Assembly: GCF_000235445.1 (NCBI RefSeq)
Contig: NZ_JH378829.1
Coordinates: forward strand, 365,571-429,570
Source: Johnsonella ignava ATCC 51276
GTDB lineage: Bacteria > Bacillota > Clostridia > Lachnospirales > Lachnospiraceae
Direction: 5' to 3'
Length of the DNA: 64,000 bases
The notes under the pieces: generated by a model
Told to the model about the DNA's origin: nothing
Database searches by the model: none
The model's input: the letters and a program-made list of their open reading frames with translations, nothing else
Made by a program: the position numbers and the translations under genes
Shown: piece after piece, positions 1-8,918 of the stretch
How positions within the stretch are numbered: the first letter of the stretch is position 1
How the letters are laid out: the number at the start of each line of letters is the position of its first letter

Positions 1-321
1 TCTCAGTGCATAGGGTGAACCGAATTTATTACATGCCCATCCAAATATCAGCCAGAAGGATATAAAGCCCAGAAAAAAGCAAAGCCATGTAACTATATGC
101 CAGCTTTCCTGCAAATAAGACAGCTTAAAACATGATATTCCCTGCCCGCCTACAAAGCTTAATGAAAAAAGCCCTCTCAGATTAATAATACTGCCCGCCT
201 TTAATCCCTCATTATAAAATAAATAAATTGCAGCACCTGTTAAAAGAATCCCGGATACGGCATAAAGCCGCATCCGGTCAGATAAAAATGCTGCCAGATA
301 ACATATTGTATATATCAGCAT
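1..321 (-). CDS. Integral membrane protein, 5' part only (cut by window edge)
   Basis: The frame is open for 107 codons from an ATG at 321 to the window edge. It overlaps the end of ptsI by 7 bases (ATG and TGA interlock), so it is probably translationally coupled to ptsI. The visible part has about three hydrophobic segments separated by short polar loops, with a motif SLSFVGGQGISCFKLSYLQ near residue 50. I recall similar N-terminal regions in uncharacterised Lachnospiraceae membrane proteins sometimes labelled oligosaccharide repeat-unit polymerase, but this cannot be confirmed from a third of a protein. Function unknown. Confidence 0.6.
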   Translation of the reverse strand, partial: MLIYTICYLAAFLSDRMRLYAVSGILLTGAAIYLFYNEGLKAGSIINLRGLFSLSFVGGQGISCFKLSYLQESWHIVTWLCFFLGFISFWLIFGWACNKFGSPYALR

Positions 322-2018
322 ATCCCTTCAAGATAATGCCTTACTTCTTCCTCGGTGGCAAAGCTTAAGGCTTTATCAGCAATCTCCTTTAATAATGCGG
401 TATCATAGCCCATAACCGCTTTTCTGGTCTTTAATATGGAGGAGGCACTCATTGAAAACTCATCAAGCCCCCATGCAAGAAGGAGCGGTACCATCTTCGG
501 ATCCGCAGCCGCCTCGCCGCACATTCCCACACTTATACCGGCATTTTTGCCTGCATATATAATATTTCTGATGCTCCTGAGTACGGCAGGGTTATAGGTT
601 GAATACAGATAGGATATCTTTGTATTGCCCCTGTCAACCGCAAGTGTATACTGTGTAAGATCATTGGTTCCTATACTGAAAAAATCCGCCTCTTTAGCTA
701 TGACATCAGCCATGATTGATGCAGCGGCAGTTTCCATCATAACACCTATCTCAATACCTCTGTTATATTTAATCCCTTCAAGGTCAAGCTCCTTCATAGC
801 CTCAAGCACTGCCGCCTTTGCAGCCCTAAACTCATCAACACCTGTTATAAAAGGAATCATTATCTTTATATTTCCAAATGCACTCGCCCTTAAAAGAGCT
901 CTAAGCTGCGGTTTATAGATATCATCTTTTCTGTCAAGGCAAAGCCTTACAGCACGATACCCTAAAAAAGGATTTTCATCTTTCTCTATATTCATATATG
1001 GAATTTCCTTATCGCCGCCTATATCAAGAGTTCTTATAATTACAGGTTTCCCTCCCATAATCAGAGCAACGCTTTTATAAGCCTCAAACTGCTCGTTTTC
1101 ACTTGGAGCCGTATTTCTGTCCATAAATAGAAATTCCGTCCTGAAAAGCCCTATACCTTCAGCATCATATTCAAGTGCTTTTTTAGCATCATCAGGATTT
1201 CCTATATTGGCTGCAAGCTCAACTCTCACACCGTCAAGAGTTTGTGAAGTTTTTCCTCTATATGAATTAAGCTCTGATCTCTCTCTTAAAAAGGCATCTC
1301 TTTTTCCCTCATATTCGGCAAGTGTCTTTAAATCAGGATTTATACAGATCTCTCCGCTGTCTCCGTCAAAGCATACTATATCCGCATCATTTACATATTC
1401 AAGTATATCAGCTGCACCTACCACAGCCGGTATCTCAAGTGCTCTTGAAAGTATAGCACTATGTGATGTCCTGCCCCCAAATTTTGTAACTATACCGCAT
1501 ATATTTTCAGGATTAAGACCGGCAGTCATAGAAGGAGTTAAATCCTGTGCTACAAGTATACTTCCTGCCGGAATCAATGCAGTATCCACAGTTTCTATAC
1601 CAAGAACCGCCTTTATAAGCCTGTTTCTTATATCCTTCATATCTGCCGCTCTCTGCTGCATAAGCTCATCATCCATTGAGGCAAATATATCCGCATAATT
1701 ACCGCATACACTGTCTATCGCCGATTCCGCACATATCTTTTCGTTTTTAATAATTCCCGTAATCTCATCAATAAGTGCCGGATCAGACATAAGCAGTACA
1801 TGCCCGTTAAGTATCTGTGCTTCAGTTTCTGAAGCTTTTTCTTCAAGTATCCCGGCAAGCCTGGCAGTTTCCTTTTTAGTATTTTCAAGTTTCTCCATAA
1901 ACACTTCAATCTCTCTGTCCGCATCGTCGATATACCTTTTTAAAACCTCAGGCAATACATCATTCACTATAACCGCTTTTCCTATACCTATGCCTGAAGA
2001 TGCTCCCGTCCCTTTCAT
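315..2018 (-). CDS. ptsI: Phosphoenolpyruvate-protein phosphotransferase (PTS enzyme I)
   Basis: Enzyme I takes phosphate from phosphoenolpyruvate onto a histidine and passes it to HPr, starting the sugar phosphotransferase chain in the cytoplasm. The 567 residues match the usual length. The N-terminal HPr-binding helical region is followed by the phosphohistidine motif GGRTSHSAIL, with the active His at about residue 186. The PEP-binding TIM barrel follows, with GLFRTEFLFMDR, SIGTNDLTQYTLAVDR and the catalytic-loop Cys in GMCGEAAADP. It lies about 100 bases downstream of ptsH, with a perfect 8-bp inverted repeat between them, and overlaps the next membrane gene. The start has a GGAGG-like site just upstream. 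Assignment is firm. Confidence 0.97.
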   Translation of the reverse strand: MKGTGASSGIGIGKAVIVNDVLPEVLKRYIDDADREIEVFMEKLENTKKETARLAGILEEKASETEAQILNGHVLLMSDPALIDEITGIIKNEKICAESAIDSVCGNYADIFASMDDELMQQRAADMKDIRNRLIKAVLGIETVDTALIPAGSILVAQDLTPSMTAGLNPENICGIVTKFGGRTSHSAILSRALEIPAVVGAADILEYVNDADIVCFDGDSGEICINPDLKTLAEYEGKRDAFLRERSELNSYRGKTSQTLDGVRVELAANIGNPDDAKKALEYDAEGIGLFRTEFLFMDRNTAPSENEQFEAYKSVALIMGGKPVIIRTLDIGGDKEIPYMNIEKDENPFLGYRAVRLCLDRKDDIYKPQLRALLRASAFGNIKIMIPFITGVDEFRAAKAAVLEAMKELDLEGIKYNRGIEIGVMMETAAASIMADVIAKEADFFSIGTNDLTQYTLAVDRGNTKISYLYSTYNPAVLRSIRNIIYAGKNAGISVGMCGEAAADPKMVPLLLAWGLDEFSMSASSILKTRKAVMGYDTALLKEIADKALSFATEEEVRHYLEGIC

Positions 2019-2047
2019 ATTCCCTCCTTTTAAATATTATGATGTAG

Positions 2048-2067
2048 GTGTCAAAAATATTTGACAC
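2048..2067. repeat. Perfect 8-bp inverted repeat between ptsH and ptsI
   Basis: GTGTCAAA and TTTGACAC are separated by four bases in the 102-base gap between the HPr and enzyme I genes. The hairpin is AT-rich with no following T-run, so it looks more like an operator or mRNA-processing site than a terminator. No function is proven. Confidence 0.45.
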
Positions 2068-2120
2068 TTATTGATACAGGATTGCTAAAGCTTAATAAAT
2101 TATCTTTACTGCTTTATATC

Positions 2121-2390
2121 CTATTCATTTTCACCGAAACCGTCATCGGCAAGTGTACATACAGCCTCAAGTGCTTCTTCTTCATCAGTGCCTTCACATA
2201 CAAATTCTATCTCATCACCGAATTTAATACACACTCCAAGTACACTTAACACGCTCTTTGCATTTGCACTTTTATCACCGAAGTTAATCTTTATCTTTGA
2301 TTTATATTTAAGCGACTCCTTGCATAAATTTCCGGCAGGCCGCAGATGCAGTCCGCTGGGATTTATAATTGTAATTTTGCGGCTGACCAT
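2121..2390 (-). CDS. ptsH: Phosphocarrier protein HPr
   Basis: HPr is the small cytoplasmic carrier that accepts phosphate from enzyme I and hands it to sugar-specific EIIA domains. The 89-residue product is full length. The active-site motif GLHLRPAG places the catalytic His at residue 15, and the regulatory motif NAKSVLSVLG places Ser46 exactly where Firmicutes HPr kinase acts, so dual catalytic and regulatory use is likely. It precedes ptsI in the same direction, and cdaR lies about 230 bases upstream. That upstream gap (2391-2622) shows no other gene or clear structure. Start ATG has an AAGG-type site. Confidence 0.96.
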   Translation of the reverse strand: MVSRKITIINPSGLHLRPAGNLCKESLKYKSKIKINFGDKSANAKSVLSVLGVCIKFGDEIEFVCEGTDEEEALEAVCTLADDGFGENE

Positions 2391-2622
2391 ATATCATATT
2401 CCTTTCATATGCAGATACTTACCTGTATAAAGTTTAGCCCTTGACTACTTTGTAGCTGCCTTATTTTTTGAATTACTTCTATTTACCGGTATAAAATTCC
2501 GTTCATATTTCGGTTTTATAGCAGTTTTACACCTGATTTATATCTGATTAAGGCTGCATTTTTTATCAAAATAATTCTCTATAACTCTTTCCGGAATCAG
2601 GGTAAGGATAATTTTCTTCCGG

Positions 2623-4122
2623 CTAGGGTTCAGTCTTTGACCCGCTTTCACGCCTTGTCTGAGTTTCCGGCTTTGAGCTCGTTTCCCTGGGCGGCACAGT
2701 CTGTGAAGGAGCAGGAGTTTCCGTTTTTGACGAAGGCTCACTCCTATGCGTTGTACTTTCTCTTGTAGCAGAGGTGGCAGGCTGTGAAGTCTCTCCCTGA
2801 TAAGCACTTTCAGAGGGGTTTTGTGAACTTGAGCCTCCCTGAGAATCACTGCTGGAGCTTTCAGAAGATGTCTGTGCCGGCTGAGTCTCATCCCTTGCCG
2901 TTACTATAACATTAAACGGTGTATAGGACTCCACTGCCAGACTCCCTGACGGTTTGAATGCAAGACTTCCAGTATGAGTGCCTTCAGTAAGTCCCGATAT
3001 ATTCATAACCGCATTTAGATCGGAAGCTTTAAGCTTTGCAAGCTCGGTCTCAAGACCTGATACTACAAGTGTTATAATTTCAGGTGATGTAGCATATGTA
3101 TACGCACTGTTTTTGCCATTAAGCCTTATATCTGAAAGCTTTAATTCAAACGTCTTTCTATTGATTGCCGCCACCTTCAATGTGATCATAACATCCTTGC
3201 TGCCTGAAGCCGAAACCCCCGCAGGCAGATATTCATTTACATCAAGCACCACACTTTTATCCTCGGTAGCCCCTTCTATATTCAGCACGTTTTGCGGAAT
3301 TTCAATTGATGAAAGTTTTTCAAGTTCAGCAGGCGGTCCTGTTACCTGAACTGATTTTGTAGCACTTTCAACTCCTATAAATTTATAGCCTGAAGCCACA
3401 TTGCCTCCTACATTAAAATTAAGAGGAAGCGTCTTGCCGCCCAGTATTGTAACATTATAATGTATCCCCTCCATACTGAACTTAAGCTTTGAAGTGTCAG
3501 TTTCAAGCCTGTTTCCATTTGCATCATACAGAACTGGAACAGCCTCACCGCTAAGGTCCGATACGGCACCGTCTACATTTACCTCTATTCCTACATTACT
3601 TATGCTTCCAAATACATTTTCAGGTCCCGTAAGCGTAATTGACGACGGATCAAGCTTTATCTCACCTACCGAATATCCTTCGCCCGGAGTACCCTCGGCA
3701 TGTGATATAAGGTCAAATTTTTTCTGCTGTATCGTCTCAATGTCTAAATTGATAACCCCGGGACTTGCCGAGGGAGAGCCTATTATAAGTTCCTTATTGT
3801 CAACCACCTCAACAACGACATAGAGTGAGTTTGTGTCCTCATACAGCTTGTTACAGTCAACATACGCTCTAAAGTCGGAAGATTTTATTTTATTTTCATC
3901 AAGTATTCTGACATCATATGACACATTAACCTTATTTCCGCCTCTTATTTCATAAACACGGGACTTTTTAGTAACCGCATCCTCATTAAGCACCTCTATC
4001 TCAACAGTCTTTGTACGCCGTACTTTCGGATTTGAAATATTTATTACAAGAAGCCAAACTATAAATGCCACAGCAAGCGACAAAAGCTTCAAGCCTCCAT
4101 TTTTAGTCAGCCTTTTTTTCAT
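2623..4122 (-). CDS. cdaR: CdaR, YbbR-domain regulator of diadenylate cyclase, with a long Ser/Thr-rich tail
   Basis: CdaR is a membrane-anchored extracellular protein with YbbR repeats that binds the cyclase CdaA and tunes c-di-AMP synthesis. A single N-terminal membrane segment (about residues 12-30) is followed by several YbbR-type beta domains up to about residue 405. The last ~90 residues are a low-complexity Ser/Thr/Pro/Glu/Gln tail, starting after VIVTARDET. The tail is not part of the YbbR fold and resembles a wall-spanning stalk. The gene overlaps the end of cdaA by 20 bases, so the two are coupled. In many Firmicutes glmM follows; here ptsH-ptsI follow instead. Confidence 0.93.
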   Translation of the reverse strand: MKKRLTKNGGLKLLSLAVAFIVWLLVINISNPKVRRTKTVEIEVLNEDAVTKKSRVYEIRGGNKVNVSYDVRILDENKIKSSDFRAYVDCNKLYEDTNSLYVVVEVVDNKELIIGSPSASPGVINLDIETIQQKKFDLISHAEGTPGEGYSVGEIKLDPSSITLTGPENVFGSISNVGIEVNVDGAVSDLSGEAVPVLYDANGNRLETDTSKLKFSMEGIHYNVTILGGKTLPLNFNVGGNVASGYKFIGVESATKSVQVTGPPAELEKLSSIEIPQNVLNIEGATEDKSVVLDVNEYLPAGVSASGSKDVMITLKVAAINRKTFELKLSDIRLNGKNSAYTYATSPEIITLVVSGLETELAKLKASDLNAVMNISGLTEGTHTGSLAFKPSGSLAVESYTPFNVIVTARDETQPAQTSSESSSSDSQGGSSSQNPSESAYQGETSQPATSATRESTTHRSEPSSKTETPAPSQTVPPRETSSKPETQTRRESGSKTEP

Positions 4123-4957
4123 TCTTTGTCATACCTTTCAATAAAAAGAATACCTTTTCCTGTGTTGATACATCATATAATTTCCTAAGCATTGTTCCAA
4201 GCTCCTGCGCATCATTAAGACCTGTAAGTTTTCCGCTGCGTGCAACGGATATCCTGCCGGTTTCCTCCGAAACTACTATAGTAAACGAATCGGTAACCTC
4301 GCTTATACCTATTGCAGCTCTATGTCTTGTGCCCAGATCCTTGCTTATATTCATATTGTCGCTAAGCGGAAGATAGCATGTTGCCGAGCTTATACGGTTG
4401 CCTCGTATCACAACCGCACCGTCATGAAGCGGAGTGTTGTGTTCAAATATATTTATAATCAGCTGACTTGTAATCACCGCATCTATGTCTATACCTGTTT
4501 CTTCTATATTTTCAAGCGATTCCTCACGCTCTATCACCATAAGAGCACCTGTCTTTGCCTTTGAAAGCTCATATGCCGCCTTTACAAGCTCATCAACCGT
4601 ATTTTCAGTAAATGCCCCTGCGCTTCTTGATGTTATAAACATAAATGAAAACAGATTTCTGCTTCCGAGCTGTTCAAGTGCTCTCCTGAGCTCAGGCTGA
4701 AATATCACAACAACAGCAGTAACCGCTATTGCTGCAAGTTTGCCTGCAAGCCAAAGTATGGTATCAAAACGAAATATGGCTGCAACCGCCATAAATGCCA
4801 GTATTATTACCATTCCCTGAAGAAGCAGCCATGCCCTTGTATTTTTTATCCAGAGCAAAATCTCATATACAAGGTAGGCAATTATTATTATCTCAAATAT
4901 ATTTGAGATGGTTATTCTCGGAAAATATGACAGTATATTTGAAAAAAAATCCCTCAA
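4103..4957 (-). CDS. cdaA: Membrane diadenylate cyclase CdaA (c-di-AMP synthase)
   Basis: CdaA condenses two ATP into the second messenger c-di-AMP. The 284-residue protein has three predicted N-terminal membrane helices (about residues 15-85), a short coiled linker, and a DAC domain with the two diagnostic motifs: DGA at residues 179-181 and RHR at 211-213. The start codon is TTG at 4957-4955, with a GAGG-type ribosome site nine bases upstream; there is no better ATG before the membrane region. It is followed by overlapping cdaR, its usual partner. The upstream neighbours are two uncharacterised membrane proteins. Confidence 0.95.
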   Translation of the reverse strand: MRDFFSNILSYFPRITISNIFEIIIIAYLVYEILLWIKNTRAWLLLQGMVIILAFMAVAAIFRFDTILWLAGKLAAIAVTAVVVIFQPELRRALEQLGSRNLFSFMFITSRSAGAFTENTVDELVKAAYELSKAKTGALMVIEREESLENIEETGIDIDAVITSQLIINIFEHNTPLHDGAVVIRGNRISSATCYLPLSDNMNISKDLGTRHRAAIGISEVTDSFTIVVSEETGRISVARSGKLTGLNDAQELGTMLRKLYDVSTQEKVFFLLKGMTKNEKKAD

Positions 4958-5043
4958 AATTATCTTACCTCACCTTCTGATGTTTATAACTGTCGAATCG
5001 CAAAGTCAAAATCAATTACTATAAATCTTTTTTAATCAGTCTT

Positions 5044-6030
5044 TTAGGTATCCTCTTTATCCGCTTTTTTATCAGGCAGCCATGCCCTAATCTTTCTGTC
5101 AGTCTTGCCGGCGGAAAATTTCTGTACTTTTGCATCAGGTCTTGCAACTACAATTTTAGGAACCGCCTTTACATAATAATAATATTCATCGTCCTCAAAC
5201 TGGGTATATTCAATATGTGAATAATCGACTGCAAATATAAAAAAGTTATATACTGCGGCACACACTGCAGATATTGCCATACCTCCTAAAAGTGTGGTCA
5301 GCGGCACTACGATTCCATATACGAAATCTCCCATAAATACAACTAACAGCTGTGCTATAATGCCGCATACAATCGCAACTCCCCACGCATATGTGATTGA
5401 CAGATTTTTTATTATATAAACTATGATTATACATACGGCAAATGCAATCATCATAAGAAACATAGTCTTATCTGCAAACAGTCCGTTAAAAAGCATAGTG
5501 TATTTTTTTAATATATCAACATTGCTCAGGTTTGCAATAGACCCTATATTATTTTTAACAAATACAAGCATATAGTAAACCAATATTCCGAAACTCACAG
5601 GAACTATTGATATGATGCCTCCGCCAAGACCTACAAGGATAGGCACCATATAAGGCACCCTAAGCACGAAAGCAAGCGGTGTAACTATAAGCAGAAAACT
5701 GTCGCCGGGCTTAAATCCATAATACAAAAATCCCATGCACATTATAAATACCGTCATAATAAGTGCCATATCCATTGAGACATTAAATATATTAAATACC
5801 ATATAGCCTGCAAGCAGTACGCTTATAACTCCATACGGCAGTATGCAACATATAATGGAGGCGGCAATATAGATTAAAGGACTTTTAAATTTCTCAACAT
5901 ATCCTGCATGGCTGTTTATAAACAAAAAAGCGGCAAATGTAACTGCAAATTTTAAAAAGGGTGTTATAAAGAGTTCATATTTTGCATAAAAAGCCCTAAG
6001 TCTTTCCCTGAGAACCAGCAAATCAAGCAT
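5044..6030 (-). CDS. Uncharacterised polytopic membrane protein (328 aa)
   Basis: I do not recognise a named family. The protein has about eight to ten hydrophobic helices over residues 20-270. A charged cytoplasmic-type tail begins with a Tyr/Asp/Glu-rich stretch (QFEDDEYYYYVKAVPKIVVA) and ends Lys/Asp-rich. The tail motif is distinctive and looks conserved rather than random. The gene shares a TAATG stop-start junction with the upstream 139-residue membrane protein, so the two are probably made together. It sits directly upstream of cdaA in the same direction with an 86-base gap, so it may be co-transcribed with the c-di-AMP genes. Function unknown. Confidence 0.8.
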   Translation of the reverse strand: MLDLLVLRERLRAFYAKYELFITPFLKFAVTFAAFLFINSHAGYVEKFKSPLIYIAASIICCILPYGVISVLLAGYMVFNIFNVSMDMALIMTVFIMCMGFLYYGFKPGDSFLLIVTPLAFVLRVPYMVPILVGLGGGIISIVPVSFGILVYYMLVFVKNNIGSIANLSNVDILKKYTMLFNGLFADKTMFLMMIAFAVCIIIVYIIKNLSITYAWGVAIVCGIIAQLLVVFMGDFVYGIVVPLTTLLGGMAISAVCAAVYNFFIFAVDYSHIEYTQFEDDEYYYYVKAVPKIVVARPDAKVQKFSAGKTDRKIRAWLPDKKADKEDT

Positions 6031-6449
6031 TATCTATATCCTCCCAATTCCCTGCTTTTAGCCTGAAATTCATATCTTTTCTGTAATTTTTTAAGCTTTC
6101 CCTGATAAACCTTTTTCTTTCTTAATGCCCTGTTAAATACGCTTAAAGCTACCGTCAATGTAATCAGTTCAAAGACTACAAGACCTACAAAATATCGTAT
6201 TATATAGCCGTAAAAAACTCCTATTACAAGCATCACATCAACTGTATTTATGATGCCGTCAGCACTGTAAAGCAGCTCAATAAGCAGCAAAAGACCATAG
6301 CAAAAGGTATAAGAAACAAAAGATTCAAGCAGCCTTTTTATAACATAGTCTTTTTTAAAAAAACTGTTAATTCCGAATATTGCATCATGTTCTTTTTTTT
6401 CATAAAGCGACAACTCAGTCATCAGCTTTATCTTATCTTCACTTAGCAT
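6030..6449 (-). CDS. Small uncharacterised membrane protein (139 aa)
   Basis: The 139-residue product has a charged N-terminal region of about 50 residues, two to three hydrophobic segments (about residues 48-105), and a basic tail rich in Lys/Arg. Its stop codon overlaps the start of the 328-residue membrane protein by one base (TAATG). Translational coupling suggests a two-subunit membrane complex, but that is inference. No family was recognised. It is the first gene of the leftward unit containing cdaA and cdaR, facing away from the plus-strand ATPase gene. Confidence 0.7.
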   Translation of the reverse strand: MLSEDKIKLMTELSLYEKKEHDAIFGINSFFKKDYVIKRLLESFVSYTFCYGLLLLIELLYSADGIINTVDVMLVIGVFYGYIIRYFVGLVVFELITLTVALSVFNRALRKKKVYQGKLKKLQKRYEFQAKSRELGGYR

Positions 6450-6864
6450 ATCAATACTCCTGCCGTAATAAATATAGCTGTTTACACTGCCTGAAATACC
6501 TGTATAATTTTTAAAATCCGACCTGAAAAGCCTGTATCTATGCGGCAGTTTTATATAAACAGTATCAAAAGTATATCACAAATCAGGGCTGTATGCAATT
6601 AGTGCAGTTAATTCGGACAGTAGGTTCAAAGCATATCTTTTAAAGTTTTTTGCAGTTTAAATTTCAGTCTGAGGTTGGTATACAACCTCCTTTTCCGGAT
6701 GTTTCCGGCATGTTCCTTAAAATTTTACCTTTTATATATCGTATTTTATTAAAAGATTTTTCTGGATTATACTATTTTAATGAACTATAATTGTATATCA
6801 GTAATTGCAGATGCACTGCAATGCACTGTTATTTACAATTTCAGACTGAAAACGGAGGTAAGTT
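6450..6864. other. Divergent intergenic region with an inverted repeat
   Basis: These 415 bases separate two divergent genes and must hold promoters for both. A perfect 7-bp inverted repeat GAGGTTG-gtata-CAACCTC lies at 6671-6689 and is followed on the plus strand by CTTTT, so it could be a weak terminator or an operator. A TATAAT match lies at 6786-6791, but no convincing -35 box is correctly spaced from it. No ORF with coding character is seen. Confidence 0.4.
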
Positions 6865-8679
6865 TTGAAAAACAGCACATGGCTGCATGAAGCCTTAAAG
6901 TCAATGGACAGGCAAAGTTATGCCGCATATAAATCCCTGAAGGGTGAATATTTATTTAATAATTTTAAACTTGTTATAGACCATATACAGCCCGACCCCT
7001 ATGCACCGCCTTCAAGGATGCATATTATAATAAGCAGAAAATCTGCGGGCTTTCCGGATGAAATTCTTGATAATAAGCTAAAACTTATATCGGCATCAGA
7101 TTTTCTTACACGCATATTTAAATCGGCAGTTTCACGTTTTGTACCTCATACAGACTCGACCGGAGCAGGCGGAGGCATATATATATCTGACTGCGGTCAG
7201 GAAATCATTGAAAGAAGTTCAGTTATTATATATCCCGAATATATTGATGTAAGGTTTGAAGTTCAGCTGCCGGCGGCAGGCAGGCGTATAATGGGGCATG
7301 CCGCCGCTAAAATCCTTGCCGAGCTGCTTCCTAAGGCTGTAAACGCCTCTCTTATATATAAAAATATAGATTCGGCAGCACTTAAAAAGCAGGCTGAACT
7401 TACAGCGGATCAGGAATTTATAAGGACGGAGCTTAAAAAGAAAAAACTTATCGCATTTGTTGCCGACTCTGCAATACTTCCCCGTGAAAGCGGCATTTCC
7501 CGAAAGCCTATGAAGGAAGCGACAGCCTTTAAATCTCCTCCTGAATTTATAACTTCATTTAAACTTCCGTCAGGCAAAAATATAACGGGCATGGGCATAC
7601 CGGAGGGCATCACTCTTATAGTCGGAGGAGGCTATCATGGGAAATCCACTCTTTTAAAAGCCCTTGAAAAAGGTGTATATAACCATAGAGCAGGAGACGG
7701 GCGAGAATTTGTGATTACTGTGCCTGATTGTTCAAAAATAAGGGCTGAGGACGGCAGAAGTATCAGAAATGTAAATATAAGTCCTTTTATAAATAATCTC
7801 CCCGGGAAAAATAACACCTCAAATTTTTCAACTGAAAATGCAAGCGGCTCAACCTCACAGGCAGCCAATGTCATGGAAGCGATTGAAAGCGGAGCAACAC
7901 TTCTTCTAATTGACGAGGATACTTCCGCAACCAATTTTATGATAAGAGATAAGCGTATGCAGCAGCTTGTTGCGGATAATAAAGAACCTATAACACCTTT
8001 TATAGATAAGGCGAGAGTATTGTATGATGAGCTTAATATATCATCAGTCATAATAGCCGGCGGCTCAGGCGATTATTTTGATATAGCCGACAGAGTAATA
8101 ATGATGGATGAATATATTCCTTTTGATGTTACGGACAAAGCCCGGGAGATAGCCGATATGTATAAAGATCTTACAAAGAAGTTTGACCATAAATCTTTCG
8201 GCAGACTTTCAAAAAGGCTGCCTCTTAAAGCCGGATTTTCAAAATCCGGAAGAATGGATACGTTTAAGGCAAAAGGAGCTTATACAATACTTTATGGAGA
8301 TGAAGCTATAGATCTTTCATATCTTGAACAGCTTACAGGCAGCGGACAAACCGACTGCATAGCCGCAATTTTAGGATATATAAAGGATAAGCTGATTGCA
8401 GGTGAAAACAGGGAAGTTAAAGTGATTGCAGGTGAAAACATGGAAAATAAGCTTATTGCCGGCAAGAACAGTGATACATATAAATCAAAAGAAAAAAGTA
8501 TAAAACTCCCGCTTCCTGATTTGGTTGATATGGCATACAAAACAATCGACAGAGAGGGAATTGCGATTTTATTTCCATATACAAACCGTACCGGCAATCT
8601 GGTATTGCCTAGAAAACAGGAGGTATGTGCAGCACTTAACCGGTATAGGGGACTTAGTGTTGAATGTGTAGAGGTGTAG
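6865..8679 (+). CDS. Predicted ATPase of the ABC class (stand-alone), TTG start
   Basis: This 604-residue cytoplasmic protein belongs by motif to the stand-alone 'predicted ATPase of the ABC class' family (PF09818 type), whose role is not established. The Walker A segment is GGGYHGKSTLLKALEKGVY. It is followed by the family's VPDC-x-KIRAEDGR segment, a Ser/Thr-rich signature (SGSTSQAANVMEAIE) and the Walker B-like LLLIDEDTSATNFMIRD. The start is TTG at 6865 with a strong GGAGGT site five bases upstream. Near the C terminus a 10-residue unit (IAGEN...) is repeated three times. It is monocistronic on the plus strand, flanked by divergent and convergent genes. Confidence 0.87.
   Translation: MKNSTWLHEALKSMDRQSYAAYKSLKGEYLFNNFKLVIDHIQPDPYAPPSRMHIIISRKSAGFPDEILDNKLKLISASDFLTRIFKSAVSRFVPHTDSTGAGGGIYISDCGQEIIERSSVIIYPEYIDVRFEVQLPAAGRRIMGHAAAKILAELLPKAVNASLIYKNIDSAALKKQAELTADQEFIRTELKKKKLIAFVADSAILPRESGISRKPMKEATAFKSPPEFITSFKLPSGKNITGMGIPEGITLIVGGGYHGKSTLLKALEKGVYNHRAGDGREFVITVPDCSKIRAEDGRSIRNVNISPFINNLPGKNNTSNFSTENASGSTSQAANVMEAIESGATLLLIDEDTSATNFMIRDKRMQQLVADNKEPITPFIDKARVLYDELNISSVIIAGGSGDYFDIADRVIMMDEYIPFDVTDKAREIADMYKDLTKKFDHKSFGRLSKRLPLKAGFSKSGRMDTFKAKGAYTILYGDEAIDLSYLEQLTGSGQTDCIAAILGYIKDKLIAGENREVKVIAGENMENKLIAGKNSDTYKSKEKSIKLPLPDLVDMAYKTIDREGIAILFPYTNRTGNLVLPRKQEVCAALNRYRGLSVECVEV
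8392..8481 (+). repeat. Three 30-bp in-frame tandem repeats inside the ABC-class ATPase
   Basis: Three consecutive 30-base units encode LIAGENREVK, VIAGENMENK and LIAGKNSDTY. The first two share the bases TGATTGCAGGTGAAAACA; the third has diverged. The array lies in the C-terminal part, away from the nucleotide-binding motifs, and keeps the reading frame. Confidence 0.75.
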
Positions 8680-8789
8680 GTATAGGATAAGAAAGCACCC
8701 TCACAAAATCATCTTCATAAAATATAACAAATTCGCTATATTGATTTTGAGAGTTTTTTTATATATCGCCAAACATCTGTATTTTATAA

Positions 8790-8840
8790 AAAATCCCTAA
8801 AAGATATGTAATAGAATCTAACATACCTTTCAGGGATTTT
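8790..8840. terminator. Bidirectional terminator between convergent genes
   Basis: A long symmetric stem pairs AAAATCCCT (8790-8798) with AGGGATTTT (8832-8840), AAAG with CTTT, and ATGT with ACAT, with small internal mismatches and an 11-base loop. A and T tracts flank both sides. It sits between the convergent ATPase and phosphohexomutase genes, so it probably ends both transcripts. Confidence 0.8.
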
Positions 8841-8918
8841 ATGTTTTAATATTCCTTTAATTGCTGTCTTAAAAATGTAGTATATATTATTGATATATTT
8901 TTTATAACTGTTCTTGTA

